Assembly: GCA_025738555.1 (NCBI GenBank)
Contig: JAOVFP010000001.1
Coordinates: 2,914,001-2,978,000 of the forward strand
DNA from: Cyathus striatus
Lineage: Eukaryota; Basidiomycota; Agaricomycetes; Agaricales; Nidulariaceae
Direction: 5' to 3'
Length of the DNA: 64,000 nt
In this document: positions 48,232 through 60,778 of the stretch, piece by piece
Position numbering within the stretch: the stretch's first letter is position 1
Layout: each line of letters begins with the position of its first letter
Position numbers and translations under genes: made by a program
The notes under the pieces: generated by a model
The model's input: only the letters and a program-made list of their open reading frames with translations
What the model was told of the DNA's origin: nothing
Database searches by the model: none

Positions 48232-48481
48232 CTTTTTATTTTTTATTTTTTATTTTTGGTGGAACCTTGTGATTTAACACAGGACATTCTGTTTTCAACA
48301 AGGTTGAATAGTTGTGTGCGGTTAGTCAAAGAGAACCCTGTAGGCCCTAAGATAAGAGGTAGCAGCAGAATCAACCAGGGTCTAAAGTGTTACTGGTTGG
48401 GTACAGGGGCAGGGAATTGAACCCTCAGTCTCCTGGGATTGGACCAGGAGTAGGCACATGGAACTGCTAAGCCATTGCGCC
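48232..48481 (-). mobile_element. tRNA-derived SINE with 17-bp target duplication
   Basis: On the minus strand: a tRNA-like head (48483-48406) with A box TGGCTTAGCAGTT (48474-48462) and B box GGTTCAATTCC (48423-48413; consensus GGTTCGANTCC, so one CpG appears lost), a body of about 165 bp, and an A-rich tail of AAAAAT repeats (about 48260-48232). The 17-bp direct repeat CCTCCACTACTACCTTT flanks it (48215-48231 and 48482-48498). Head, tail and long duplication together define LINE-driven retroposition. No partner LINE is in the window. Confidence 0.88.
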
Positions 48482-48673
48482 CCTCCACTACTACCTTTTG
48501 TCCTCCTACTTTTCTTCCCCTGCTTAATTTCTTCTAATCCTCGCATATACACCCACTCAATGCCCACACAACACTGTACATGCTGGCACCACTGCCAAGG
48601 CGGCAAAGACGTCTCACAAAGTACATATCGTCAGCATACACGATAGCGCGCTCCACCCGAACTGCTCACCAAA

Positions 48674-49350
48674 TTGAAAGAAGAAAAAGCAGCATTTGAG
48701 GCAGGTATGTATGGATGTCCGCTAGGGATGGTAGGAAGGCGCGTTGGAGAGAGGTATAGGCAGTTTAGGGAGGATAAGGAGAGAGAGAGGAAGGCAAGGG
48801 AGGAGAAGAGGGCTAAAGCGAGGGAGAAGAGTAGGGTGAGTAGTAAAGAGTGGAAAAGGAAGAAGAGGAGGGAAATGAAATAGATGGAGAGAAAAAAAGA
48901 GAATTATACAAAGACGAAGATGAATGTAAGTTATGTTTGTCTTTTCGTTGGAAGACTTAGCTGTTTTCTTATCTCAATTTAGAACCATCTTTCTCCCCCT
49001 CAACTTCCTTTCCTACTGAGATATCATCATCTCCATCAGCTCTCCTTCCACCTCCTACAACTGATATACCCAAGGTTAACACTATCCTCGCAACGGCATC
49101 AATTGTTACCACCCGACTTCTTCAGCCCATCCCAGTCACCGCTCAGGTGGAAGACTATGTACCCGTATGGGTTGCGTGGGAAGCTCGTTGGCGATGCTTA
49201 GGCTGTTCCTCAAGTCATTTTTATCCTCACTGCTATACATTCTAATCTGCTCGACGGGATTCTATATTGCTCGAGTTAATTTCCGCGTTTTACTAATACT
49301 TACAGATAACCGAAGATTTCTTGGTAGCTCTAGCCTCTCTGAAGTCTGGT
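48674..49350 (+). CDS. Possible hypothetical gene (charged, then Ser/Pro-rich)
   Basis: A frame of strongly charged Lys/Arg/Glu repeats (48674-48883) ends in TAG. After a possible GT-AG intron (about 48928-48973) another frame gives SFSPSTSFPTEISSSPS and VEDYVPVWVAWEARW before a stop. The pieces do not join cleanly. No domain recognised. Weak call. Confidence 0.2.
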
Positions 49351-49550
49351 AGTCAAATTATCTCAGTGGTAGAATGTTGCTAGACGAAATGTTTGGGACT
49401 CGTATGGTGAAATAAATCAGCAGCTTTAGCTTGTACATCTATTACACATTGATTCATAGTGGTCATATAAGAAGCACATTACATATATAGATAGTTCAAG
49501 TTGCCAAGGTGATTCGATTATCTACTTACTCAGGATGGACTTATGGTTAG

Positions 49551-50065
49551 TAGGTGCGTCATTAAAGATACCAGAATGGACATTGAGGTGAAAGAGGAGG
49601 AGCGAAGGAAAACGGAGTGGGCGAGCAGAATAGGAAGATAGAACGGGCAGGGAAGAATGCAAAGAATCGGAAGTAACATACCACCCGTATCATCGACACC
49701 GACAACCTTAGCCTCAGCGTGTACCATCACCTACGCCCTGCGCCCTCTGCCTCCCTTCCTTCTTTCCAATCAATGCTTCTCTCATCTCCCTCGAACATTT
49801 CCCCACTTCAGATTAGACATCACCCAGACGGGTGTATCATCTCCAAGCGTAGTTTTCCCACCTGGGTGCTTTCGTCAACTACAGTGAATCGTTCTTGACC
49901 AAGATTAGTAGGTGTGTCATGAGAGATATGAGAATGGGCATTTGGGTGAAAGAAGGAGTGTGAAGGTAAAACCGAGCGGGTGAGTGGAAAGAGAAGAAAG
50001 AATGGGTAGGGAAGAATGTAACGAATGCAAATTATCAAACCGACATTACTTACCAGGATGGAGTT
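49551..50065. repeat. Diverged direct repeat at the inner edge of the right arm
   Basis: The block 49551-49685 and the block 49907-50065 align over about 130 bp (AGTAGGTGYGTCAT, AGAATGGRCATT, GGTGAAAGA, GGGCAGGGAAGAATG-like segments), 356 bp apart. The inverted-repeat boundary at 49951 falls inside the second block, so a similar sequence lies on both sides of the breakpoint. Confidence 0.7.
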
Positions 50066-50638
50066 CCATAGTAGAGTGAATTTGAGTTCCTCGATGTCAG
50101 TGACGGATAAGGAGCTTGCAAGTTTGAGAGATCAAAGTACGCAAGATGGTCGACTGAGTCTGGTGCACTTTAGTCACGTATCGTTTGCGATTCCATGCTC
50201 TTCGGGCCACCATTTTTACTGTTGAGTCGTTAACTAAGGTTTGGTTAGAGAGCGGATTACCACAAGACGGTGGTAATCAGCTAACTTCCAGTGTTAGTAT
50301 CCATTGAGGCTCCAAATGTCTTGAACATAAGTAATTGATCGAGGTTGTGTCGGTTATTTGCAGTTTGTAGAACTCGCAGGTTGTATCATCGCAGTACCGA
50401 AGTTTAGAAATTCGTGCAAGTGAATATAGGTATTGAATTGAAGACAGTTGAAATTGGTTCGAAAAGAGGACACCTATAAGTTGAAAAACGGAAGAGAAAA
50501 CCGGAACAACTGATCGTTGGGGTATGGCAATCCGTGGGGCATGCAAACAAGGATGGGAGGGAAAAACGACGACGAAGGGCGAAGAAACAAAATAAGCCGG
50601 GATCAAAAGAGGGAGATGAGCAAGGTGTTCGGGCGATT

Positions 50639-50813
50639 GATCTTCGTCACGTAATGTCACATGGTATCTGCTAACGAGCCAATCACACAGTGTTTCTAGG
50701 CTGCAGCCAATCATATTGCTAGAAAGTGAGATCCCGAACGCGATCCACAAATTGCCTTATAGGGGAATCCAAACCACCCTATAACCCAACTACCTTAAAA
50801 GGTAGTGGGAATA
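50639..50813 (-). repeat. Dispersed ~170-bp repeat, right-arm copy
   Basis: Mirror image of copy A (5951-6125) within the inverted repeat, with the ACTACCTT/AAGGTAGT palindrome at 50789-50806. Confidence 0.7.
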
Positions 50814-51086
50814 ACATGTGTCACAGATTTTGCACTTGACAATGGCTGTAGTTTTGCAGCTGGAAAAATGTATTCTCAATATTTATAGTTATTAACGTCG
50901 GTTTTGTATGGATTTTGCCAACCACAAAATCGTTGGTAGCCAGCAGTGCGAATCACCAAACCCCACACATAGTCACACGACCACGATTAAGTTCTAAGAG
51001 CAATAGCATGAAGTTTGAACGAGAAATACACATTTCTAAATAACAAGTGAAATGAAAAATATCTATGTAAACGTATGGACTCGCGT

Positions 51087-54000
51087 CTAGCTTTGTTCGT
51101 CAACCTGTTCAATCGATGCATGCGGACCGTGCCCGTTGTCTCCTGCGGACCCAAACCCTCCCATCCCATGCACGCTTCCTAGACCTCCCAACACGCCCCC
51201 AGCTCCTACAATTCCAAGCCCCCAGCACCAAAGCTGTTGGGCCCTCCACTTCCGATTCCGCCTCCTATGCCACCTCCGCCGCTGCCTCCGCCATAACTTC
51301 TGAATGACCCACCATAGCGAGGTAAACCAGAAGTAGTCCCATCCCCTCCAAGAATGCCTGAGCTTCTGTTCCCATTCAGTGCTCCGTACTCATGATATCT
51401 TCCAGGCAACTGTCCTGGGTTGAAGTTTTCTCCGCTGGGATTGGGTTCCGCACCGCCTGCAGGTGTGTTGGAGTTGGAACCGTAGCCGCCAGAAACACCT
51501 GGATTTCGACCGTACGGGTACCGAGGAATATTAAGAGGAGATGAAGAGCTCGCATTCGCGTCTGAAGCAGCCCCAGCTGCATTACTGTTAGCTATACCAG
51601 AATTGTGGCCGTTGCCACCGGTACCAGACCCGAAGATACTACTGCCGCCCACCCCATATCCACTTCCTGAACCAGCGCCAAATCTGTTGGCTCCAATACC
51701 ATACCCTCCAGCACCAGTAGTATTCCCACCTAATCCGTGTCCGCCAGCACTAGAGGCATTTCCCCCCAAGCCGTATCCACCAGCACCTGTAGCATTTCTG
51801 CCCAAACCATATCCACCAGCGCCACCGCCTCCGCCCAAGTCATACTTACCAGCACCAGCACCACCCCCGCCCAAACCATGTCCACCAGCACCAGTAGAAT
51901 CACCAACCGAACTATAGCTACCAGCACCGGTCTTGGAACTGGCCCCAGTGTAACCACCAAATCGACCAATACCAGCACCGTAATTTGGTCGTGAGGAAGC
52001 TCCAGCTCCATACTGCGTATGCCAGCGATGAAGCTCGCTCTGTCCAGTTATATCGTTGGTGAGAGAACCAGGGACTTCATCAAGAGCTGCTAGGAGGTGC
52101 TTCATCTTCACGGTTCTCTTGTCAATCTTCGCCTTGGCGTTCTCGGTTTCTTCGTCTCCCGCGGCGCCACCAAAGGTCGACTTGTCTCCGGCCTTTGGTA
52201 CATCTTTAGATTTCATGGGTGTCCATCTAAACGTCCCAACTGCTTCTTTAACAGAAGTCATGGCAGCAGAAACGCAAACGTCTGTGGTAACGTTAACACC
52301 AACGTAAATTACAAGAGGTCGGTGACTTACTCTTGAGATCGGATCCGGAATAATTGGTGGTTTTCACTGCGATCTCGTGGAGTCTCACATCATCATCAAG
52401 GGCTTCTCCTCGGAGGTGCAATTCCAGGATACCTGAGCTAGACGTTAGACGGTGTCGAAGGAAGTTGTTGTAAGTAAACATACGTTTTCTCTGTTTCTCA
52501 TCCGGCGCATCTAGCATCATGCGACTAGGCAGACGACGGATGACTGCCTCATCGATGTCTTGAGGCTATTTAATGATGGCTCAGAACACAGCGTTGCTAG
52601 ATGATTTATTATGCGCACCCTATTAGTAGCACCAATCAGAACAACACCCGCATCTTTGTTCTTCTTCGCAGACTTCAGCCCATCCATAGATTGGAGGAAT
52701 TCCGAAAGCTGACAAGATGTGAGCACGAGAGTCGACTAAGAGGAAATACTAGCTTACCATATCCCTGACCCATTTCTTATCGTCATCCTTTCTCTTACCA
52801 AAGAATGAATCAAGTTCATCTATAAATATCAAGCAAGGAGCAAGACGATAAGCAAGAGTCTGTAAAGTACCCGCTTATTAAAGTGCTGTTTGTCAATCTA
52901 TAAGAATAAACATACGAATATTGCCTTCACGAGTTTCTCTGATTCCCCAACATGCTTGTCCATGATATCGCTTGGTTTGATGACAAGCATCCGCGCGCCA
53001 CACTCACTGGCCACCGCTCTGCAAACCATCGTCTTCCCAGTGCCAGGAGGCCCATAGAGTAGCACGCCTCCCATAGATTCCCTACCTAGAACGCCAGACA
53101 CGAATGCACTAGGGAATTTGAGACGCAACGATATGATAGTGCGAAGAGTGTCTACGATCTTCTCCGGGATGCAAATATCCTCGAACGACGTAGTCAGCTC
53201 ATCTGCAAGGATCAGTTAGAAAAACATAATACTAACAATGAAGACTTACATACTTGGATTAACGATACAAGAAAGCATCTGGCTTTCATGCTGTGTCAGG
53301 TTATCTGCATTTTTAACGGCTTTAACCACCGGATCTTCATCTTCATCATCTCTATCTTCACTATCATCGTCTTCCTCCTCCAATTCCGACTGTTCATTTC
53401 TCCATTCCGTACGAGATTTATGATTATGAATAAGCATCCGGAAAGCCTTCGAAAACGCAGAAAAAGGAACTTCTGGAATATCAACTTCGGAGGTTTGTCC
53501 AGGATTGCCCAGTCCAAGGGCAATGGCTACCGCTTGATCCAGTGTGACAGAAATGCTCGAATCAGTGAGTTGGGCTAGACGAGCAAGTAGATCCCGTCCC
53601 TTATACGGACCATGCTCCTTTGGCTTCTCCAAATCTTTCTTGCCTTGACCCCTCTTCTTCTTCTCCTCCAAGACTAGGTCTTTCTGAAGATCCTCATCAT
53701 CCCCCAGAAAAGCAATAACATCATCACAAGCAAGGCGCCTCCTTCGTTGAGCAAGGGATATTCTAAACCATGCATTAGCCATGCTCGTCATCCGCCGATC
53801 ACATAGACTCTTTTCTAATGCAGTGAATGCCTTTTTTTCAGGATCTTTAAAGAAGATAGACATTGCCAGCGACGCGGACGATAAATCGAAGCTATCCAGA
53901 GAGAAAGTAGGACCGTTGAAGACCGAGCATTTGAGCTCCTTGAGAGAGGAAGAGGCACTACTGGCGGTTACTGACGTCATTGACTTTGGCATTGGCATAT

Positions 54001-55476
54001 CACTTAGCAACTTGAGAAGTGAAAACTTCAAGACAATGCTGTGATGATCGCCATCGGAATCATTTGAATGAGAACTTTTGTTCTCTCCCTCCACAACTAG
54101 GGATCCCAAGAAAAACCTGGAAGCAATGGGAGACAAAGTTATCGAGGCCAGGTCTTCCCGAAGAAACTCTGCACCAATCGAAGGCAGCGCCTTCCTGAGT
54201 GTCTCGCCACCGCGAACAAAGACCGACTCCGAAATGTTGTTAGTAATATTCGAATATCCAAGGATGAGTATCGTTGGCTGGATGAGATCTTCCGACTCCA
54301 CGCCATCGGAGAACTTTGCAGCGCGGCGGGCATGGATGGCACGTAGAAGGCGTACAACGAAGGTAGCGGCTACTTTGGCAATGCTGCCGAAATCTCGAAT
54401 GTAGATAATGCGTTTCTTTGTAGAAGCTGCAGTATCCTGAAGACCCTGGCACGAGGAAATAGAGATAAGAGAATCAAATATTGCCTGAATACCAGAGTCC
54501 AGCTTCTTCAGCTCTTCGTCCTTCCGAATCTGTATCTGTATCTCCTCCCCTTGCTTCCCTTTGTCGGCTTTTCCACACTGTTCTACCCCTTCCTTCTTGC
54601 ATTCCCTCGCGCTTTCCTCGATGGATGAGCAACTGCTGCTGTCCTTATCGGTGTCGCTATTCGAGTTAGCTTTATTCTCTACTATTTCATTGGGGATAAC
54701 TGGATGCCTGTACAATGCAGAGAGGGCTTCATAGAACTCTAGAAGTGGTGCCGTTAGATATATAGGGAACAGTTAACAAGAAGTTTGCTTACGATCGCCG
54801 TATATGCCCGCAGAAGAAAGCTCAAAAGCATCAAGGGTTAACATCTCGGCGCCCTCATGCTTTGCAATAGTTCTGACAGCCTTGTCGATAATTTCATGAC
54901 ATCCACCGTGGGGGCAGTAAAGGTGAACGACCGGTTCAACGATCGGTTTCTTCTCGGCAAGGAAAGTCTTGTGGGCTTTTATCGCCTCCATTTGGACGTC
55001 AACTGTAAATTTGTAGGATACGCGCGCGTTTATTTCATTCTGGATGCTATCTGGAAGGTTAGGAATGGTAAAATCGTCCTGAGTCTGCGTTCCCTCCCCA
55101 TTGGAGGAGCTATTGTCAGCAGTTACAACGTTATTGATGATGGACTCTGTAGCGTCATCAAGGCCGGCATTCAGTTCACCAGCAACGGGGGGGACGGGCT
55201 CCATCGACGCGTCGGAAACTTTCGTCTCGGTGACAGACACTTCCTTACTGGAAGGCGTAAGGTCCTCCGCGCTGGGGGATGCAAGACAGCTCTGAGAATC
55301 GGAGGTGACAAGGACATAGCTGGCTCGTGAATTTCTTCCGGATCCTAGTAGTCGCGGTCATTAGAGGATACGTGGTGATGAAAGTCAGTAGCATTACCGT
55401 GGTCAATGTGTGGCGACCATAGAATCTTGCTAGCCAAGCCTTCGGGGAAAGTGATAGGTTGAGTAGTGTTAGTCAT
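51087..55476 (-). CDS. AAA+ ATPase, right copy (frameshifted near the 3' end)
   Basis: Same nine-exon structure as 1288-5677, reversed, with matching splice sites. Walker A is near 53053-53030, Walker B near 52830-52800. The Gly-rich tail is open through the G-run at 51762-51767 (six bases), where the left copy is shifted. But the C-run at 51219-51223 is one base short here, so the frame ends early at 51206 (GGLEL) instead of at SIEQVDEQS. Each copy is therefore broken once, at a different homopolymer, and supports the other. Sequencing error is more likely than two independent mutations. Function as for the left copy: ATP-driven remodelling of an unknown substrate. Confidence 0.88.
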
Positions 55477-56593
55477 GTTTGTCTAGTTCTAGGTTTATTC
55501 AGTTCTAGGGATTGTTTCTGGGTCTATTTCTCAGAACCGATATATATATGTTATTTGAGACACGCACGGGTGGATTGCTGTAATAAGAGGAGCTTCAGAT
55601 CGACTATAGTGTTAGAATAGTCCGTTATGAATGGAAGAAGCATCTACAGCGTTTCATCCATAGTATGATGATGCCGCTAAATGTTTACCCAATCTATGCC
55701 ATGTCCTCGCTGTTGAGGTGTGCAGCTGTGATACATGACCACCTCGTCGATCATCTAATAGCATAGTGGCGAGCGTTTGTGAGCTTCTCCGCAGTGTTTT
55801 GCATACAGCTTTCAGAGTGCAGTAGAACATCAGCTTCACTGAGCATTTCAGAGATTATTGTAATGAGTGTGTACCAAGGTAAGAGGTTGGAGTAGCAGCG
55901 ATAAAGACAAGGTCACTGGGTGACCGTGTTAGATGACTTGCGCTTCCACCACTGTGCTGTTGCAATCCAAAACTATGGGCCATAAGAATTTTCTAGGCTG
56001 CTACAGCGCTTCATTATACGAGGAAGGCATGATGTATGAAAAACGTTTTAATATACTCAACTACGCCCTGAGATCCCTCAATGATTCGTTAACACATCCC
56101 AAACTTCTTCCAGCTCATAAAGAGACATTTAAACCAACATTATTATAATACTGCCAGCGATATGATGAGATAAGTTTAAAAAGCAAATATACGCTGTAGC
56201 TTGTAAGTAGGAAGTTAGAGCAAAGTGGGAGAACTCGAAAACTCAAACCCTCCGGGAATCATCCGGATCAACAACTTTCTTGGCCACGTGACTGGGCTGT
56301 CGGACCAGGTATCTGAATCTCGATGTTTTCGTATAAATCGAAGTTGAATGCGCTGAAGTTCCGCGTCATTAAAACATCATGCATCCGCAGCCATATCATA
56401 TTACGGTTTTAAATATCAAAACCTTCGAAGTAGAAGTTTTTTTTTTTTCTAATCCTGCCAGATTTAAGTTACTTAATCTTCTTCAGATCTCCGCGCTTCT
56501 GTCGAAAATCTCTATAGCATGGCTGTAATGCGTACGTATGCAAGATGATACATGATGAATATGATAAACGTAATGACACCCCTATACCGCAAT

Positions 56594-57717
56594 TAAGGCT
56601 TTGGCTCCTCTGAGTCCTCATAGGCCTCATCCTTCTGCTTTTTGCTCACTATCGGGCACGACCACCTGTTCGGGCGTGGGCACCTGCTCAATAGTCGCAG
56701 ACGACTTCTCCGCTGTAGACTGCGCACCACCATACTTATATGATCCAGCCCCAAATCTACTGACTCCTGCTCCAGAAGTATATCCAGTAGCACTAGTGGA
56801 CGCACTTTTACCGATGCCGCTGAGATACGAGCTAGCAGAAAGCCCTGCAGAGCCATATGGAGCAACGAAGACTCCCCAGACGCTGCGCCCGCTCCATATT
56901 TAGGAGTGGGCGAATCCCCCGTTGCGCTGGTGGTAGATTGGTTGAATCCGCTGATGAAGCCGCAGCACCGAATCGAGGAGTCGGAGTTACAGAACCCCCA
57001 GTCCCGCTAGCTGCGTACGAACCGTATCGGGGCGTAGTCGTTGACGTAGACGAGTCACCAGAGTTCACCCCGTACCGTTCTGATTAACGGTCATATACGC
57101 CTTGGAGAGAGACGACACAGAAACCTCCACTGTAGCATCCTCAGAAGGCTTGGGAGCAATTGCGAAAGCAGCAGTGACGAGTCGTTCGAGGGCCACAGGA
57201 AGAGGTGAACTAGTGTGCTTGACAAGCTGATCCAAGATACGGGTTTCTTTGCAAATGTGATCCTTGGTTTCCTTCTCCTTCTCCTTCTCCTCGTCCTTCT
57301 TCTTCTTGGCGTCCTCGTCATCGTCGGAATCATAACTAACAGTTTTCTTCGCCCTCTTCTCTGCATATTTCTTCTCTTCCTCGAGAAGATCAGCCACGAT
57401 CTCCTTGTCCTCGCTAACCGCACCTAGTACATCGCCATCAGTCCCACCGCACTAAGCAAGGGCCAACCTCAACCACGCATTCGCTACCACCTTCCTCTCC
57501 GCGGCTAAGCGCTCTTCGACCTTTCCAAACTCTTATCACTCCTCTCAGGGAAGACCGCAGTCGTCGAGCCAGAAACGTCGAATTCACTCAGCTCGAACTT
57601 CCCATTGAACATTGCAGTGTACGATTCGCTCAACGCCTCGTTGTCTTCATCACTGGTAGTCATCGATGTGAGGAAGAACGACATGGAGGGTACCGAAGTC
57701 CCTGGTTCTCTCTCCAA
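56594..57717 (-). pseudogene. Decayed AAA paralog lacking the AAA domain
   Basis: Successive frames match the intact gene in order: MTTSDEDNEALSESY and FNGKFELSEFDVSG (compare SVFNGPTFSLDSFDLSS), VVANAWLRLALA (compare MANAWFRISLAQ), an acidic-basic EEEKKYAEKRAKK stretch, ERLVTAAFAIAPKPSEDATVE with SSLSKAYMTVNQN (compare SAFSKAFRMLIHN). It then jumps straight to a Gly/Tyr/Ser-rich tail ending ATIEQV. The whole ATPase module is missing and the frame is broken several times. It begins at 57717, where an oppositely oriented paralog fragment starts. Confidence 0.75.
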
Positions 57718-58554
57718 TAGTCTGACTGTGCAGAGTGAGCTTAATCGCTGGGATTCACAGTTTGGAGCTGGGGCTTCTAGTGCATCCTCTCGACCAAGTT
57801 ATGTCGCTGGCCTTAATCGACCCGGTGGGTACAGTGGGATTGGAAGTAGCGGTTTCAAGCCTGGTGGTTATACGGGTGCTGGTAGTTATGGTTCAGGTGG
57901 GAATGCTACTGGCGCTGGTGGATATAGTGCGACTGCTGCCGGTACTGGCGGATATGCCAGTAGATATGGTGCTGGTTCTGGAAGTGGCTATGGAGCAGCC
58001 GGCAGTGGTATCCTCGGGTCTGGCGCTGGAGGCAGTTATAATCAACCTTCTGGTGAAGCAAATGGCACCGCTGCTGGGGCTGCTTCAAATACGACCGCGA
58101 ATGCCTCTTCGTCTCTCAATATCCCTCGGTACGGCACAAATACGGGTGCTGGAGGCTATGGTCCCAATTCCAGCGCAGCTTCAGGCAGTACCGAAACCAA
58201 TCCCAGTGGAGACAGCTCCAACTCTGGACAATTCTCTGGAAGGTACCTCGGTATGGTGCATCGGCTGGCAATGGAAACTCTGGTACTCTCAATAGTGATG
58301 GAGCTCCTTCCTTACGGCGTTTCGGTAGCGCGTTTGGGGGAGGCGATGGTGGGAGTGGGATAGGCGGAATTGGAAATACTGGGACTGGTGGATTTGGCGC
58401 CGGTGGATTTGCCAGTGGGGTTGGAAGTGCAGGGGGCGCGTTGGGAGGCTTAGGTGGTACCCATGGATTGGGAAGATTAGGATCCACAGGAGACAATGGG
58501 CAGGAACCTCATGCATCCATTGAGCAGGTTGACGAAGAGGCTCCTTTGGAGTAA
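57690..58554 (+). pseudogene. Gly-rich tail of a further AAA paralog
   Basis: Reads EVPGSLSNSLTVQSELNRW (compare EVPGSLTNDITGQSELHRW in exon 9 of the intact gene), then GAGASS, GYTGAGSYGSGGNATGAGGY repeats, SSLNIPRYG, and after one frameshift near 58245 ends HASIEQVDEEAPLE. Only the last-exon part is present. The N-terminal and ATPase parts are absent because the sequence upstream belongs to the oppositely oriented pseudogene. Confidence 0.8.
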
Positions 58555-59349
58555 TCGTGGCCACACACGGTTTAGAGAATTAAGCATCGTTTCCATCTTG
58601 TATTGTTAATTCATGTTCTTAGAATCTTGCATATATACGCGTTGTTTGCTGAACAGATATAAGATTGCTGACTTGGCATGGCGTGCTTTGATATGGAGTC
58701 AGTTTTGCTTGAGCTGAGGGGTTCCGGCTTGAGATATCGTGAAAATGACGAGGAAACGAACAAGAAACGAATCAAACGACTGAAATCACTGACTCGGAAC
58801 CTTAGCGGCAATTCAGCGGTTTCGGAATCTATGTGTCACGTGATTAGTGTATGTAAGTTGCAGCCATGGTGTTTACATAAATACATATAACAGTCTGAAT
58901 CAAGTCTGAATAAGTTAGCGTTCGGCGTTACCGATGTCAGGTAATGAAAACTTCCCCGGACGTTGATTAGAGGTCATGCAAGTGCTTTAAGTTGGCGCAA
59001 CTTAGGTGGGGTCATCTCGTGACGGCAGGGTGTTTTGTATCAATGGGTGTTTTGTATCAATGATTGAACACGATATCGCAGTAAAGACAATAAAATTAGT
59101 ATAAGTTGAGCATGTAAGTATAAATAATGTAATCAGGTCAAATACGTGTATATCTCCGAACTCAACGTTCAAACTGCATTGTTTCTAAAAAATACAGTCC
59201 AGTCTCTAAAAACTCCGCTTCCGTCCTTGCGTTGTCTTTGATATGCAAAACAACTCGACAGGTTAGCACAGCATGAATAACACGTTCAATCCTGAATCAT
59301 CTCGATAAGTTTTCATACTAAGTACATGCATATTAGAGAGGTAGTACTT
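58555..59349. other. Non-coding region
   Basis: No supported gene. The short duplicate GGTGTTTTGTATCAATG (59030 and 59045) is a local tandem repeat. It probably includes the 3' end of the minus-strand membrane gene that follows. Confidence 0.4.
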
Positions 59350-60778
59350 ACATCGTCAGAAGGTTGATGTAATCGAGCTGGAATATAGTGAGTGACATGA
59401 GATGGCCGCTCTCGATATTATGGCAACGTATACACGTACTGGCATAGCCCGAATCACGACTACGTTTAGCATTGATAATACTGTTTGTCATCATAGTTTA
59501 AAATTTGCGAAACTGCGGCCAGGCAAACTGACATACCGAATAAACAAAAATAATATAGAACACCTATAGCCAATATTTTTAAGTGCAATGCCCCAAAATG
59601 TAGGGATTAGTGCCCACCATCTTTAAGTATTGGTTTTATTAATTCTCCCGGCATCGAAGAAGTGAAGAATGCTTTGAGAAATGATTCGTTGTGGGTGGGA
59701 ACTACAGCAGTTCGGAACCATGTGTCAGTCAATCTAAGCAGATGAAGGAGAAGTTCTCCTACTGGATTGAAATGCCTTCACTATCATGAGAATTAAGAGG
59801 CCTGAAATACAATGAATACCATGCCTGCCTACCAAGTGAAATAATATCAGTTGTCTCACCGGCGTCATAGATCATCAATAGAATCCATTCTAGTAAAAGT
59901 ATGCGACTTCCCCCTTGGAGAAAGCATCCACGAAAAGGATGATATGGGGGATCAACAACTGTGCTGTATCAGTTTGTTAAAGGTGGCGATACGGGAAGAG
60001 ACTTACATGTTGCAGTTCCCGAGAAGATTATAATCACTGGTATCGCCGGGATGACCACAGCAAATGTGAAAATGATCAAGCCTATGCCCACTACTTTACT
60101 TCTGCCCCAGACAGCCCATGTTCGGAGACTAAGTATAACTGGAGCATGATCGCACTATCAGAACGTTGAAGTGTAAGAAATTACACACTTTCGGCCACAA
60201 CAATTCCTACGAAAATCAGAACTGCTCGCAGCACGACGATATCCGTCAACTCACAATGGTAGTTCAGATCTGCACATTCTTACCTGTGTTTACTCTGTAA
60301 GCATTGTTACAAGTCTGTATGGACAATTCAGTCGAAAATGTCCCTATCGATAAATATGGTTTTTCATCTACACCGAGATTTCTTAAAACAAAACAAAACG
60401 TACGATAGAGAAGGACAAGGAAATCGACGAATGGTAGATATCGAGTAAAGAGAAACATAGCGTTCGGTATTGACCATTTTGAGCTCCAGATATATTTTAT
60501 CTCCAGTTCGATTGTCAAGGAGTAATCGAAGACCTATGAATATGACACATAGTAAGAAGTTCGCGCAGTATTGTCAATTCGTACCCACCAGGATTGCCAC
60601 ACTTGCAACTTCGATTATGGTTTCAGTCCATGCATAGTACTACGTGTAAAGAAGCTTACGATCCAAACACTATACACGACTCGAGTTTGAGACTGGCATA
60701 TTTTAAAAGAAAAAGACTTACAACAAAAAGCTGAATATGTTCTAACGCCGAGATAGTAGATGAGTGAGCAGAATCCAT
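59350..60778 (-). CDS. DUF6533-type seven-helix membrane protein
   Basis: Start ATG at 60778 (MDSAHSSTISALEHIQLFV). Exons inferred: 60778-60722, 60639-60589, 60533-60404, 60367-60284, then several to about 59350. The second and third give YYAWTETIIEVASVAIL joined to VFDYSLTIELEIKYIWSSKW and FLFTRYLPFVDFLVLLY, the DUF6533 pattern. Later exons give TDIVVLRAVLIFVGIVVAE, ILSLRTWAVWGRSKVVGIGL, AVVIPAIPVIIIFSG, LLLEWILLMIYDA, LLILMIVKAFQS and GVLYYFCLFGMSVCLAAVSQILN. About 300 residues, multi-pass, presumably at the plasma membrane, ligand unknown. The 3' exons are less certain. Confidence 0.75.

Larger units (their letters stand above)
49951..56765 (-). repeat. Right arm of 6.8-kb inverted repeat
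   Basis: Mirror of 1-6813, orientation reversed. Same gene order: dispersed repeat, AAA gene, upstream region, end of decayed paralog. At the outer end the sequence continues into the rest of that paralog (to 57717), which cannot be compared with the left arm because the window ends there. Confidence 0.95.

Noticed and set aside
48406..48483. Functional tRNA gene
   Set aside because: The T-stem and acceptor stem pair poorly, and the unit has an A-rich tail and long target duplications, which fit a SINE head better.
57091..57423. Arg-rich 110-codon minus-strand frame
   Set aside because: It is a frame-shifted reading of the Lys/Glu/Asp-rich stretch of the AAA pseudogene.
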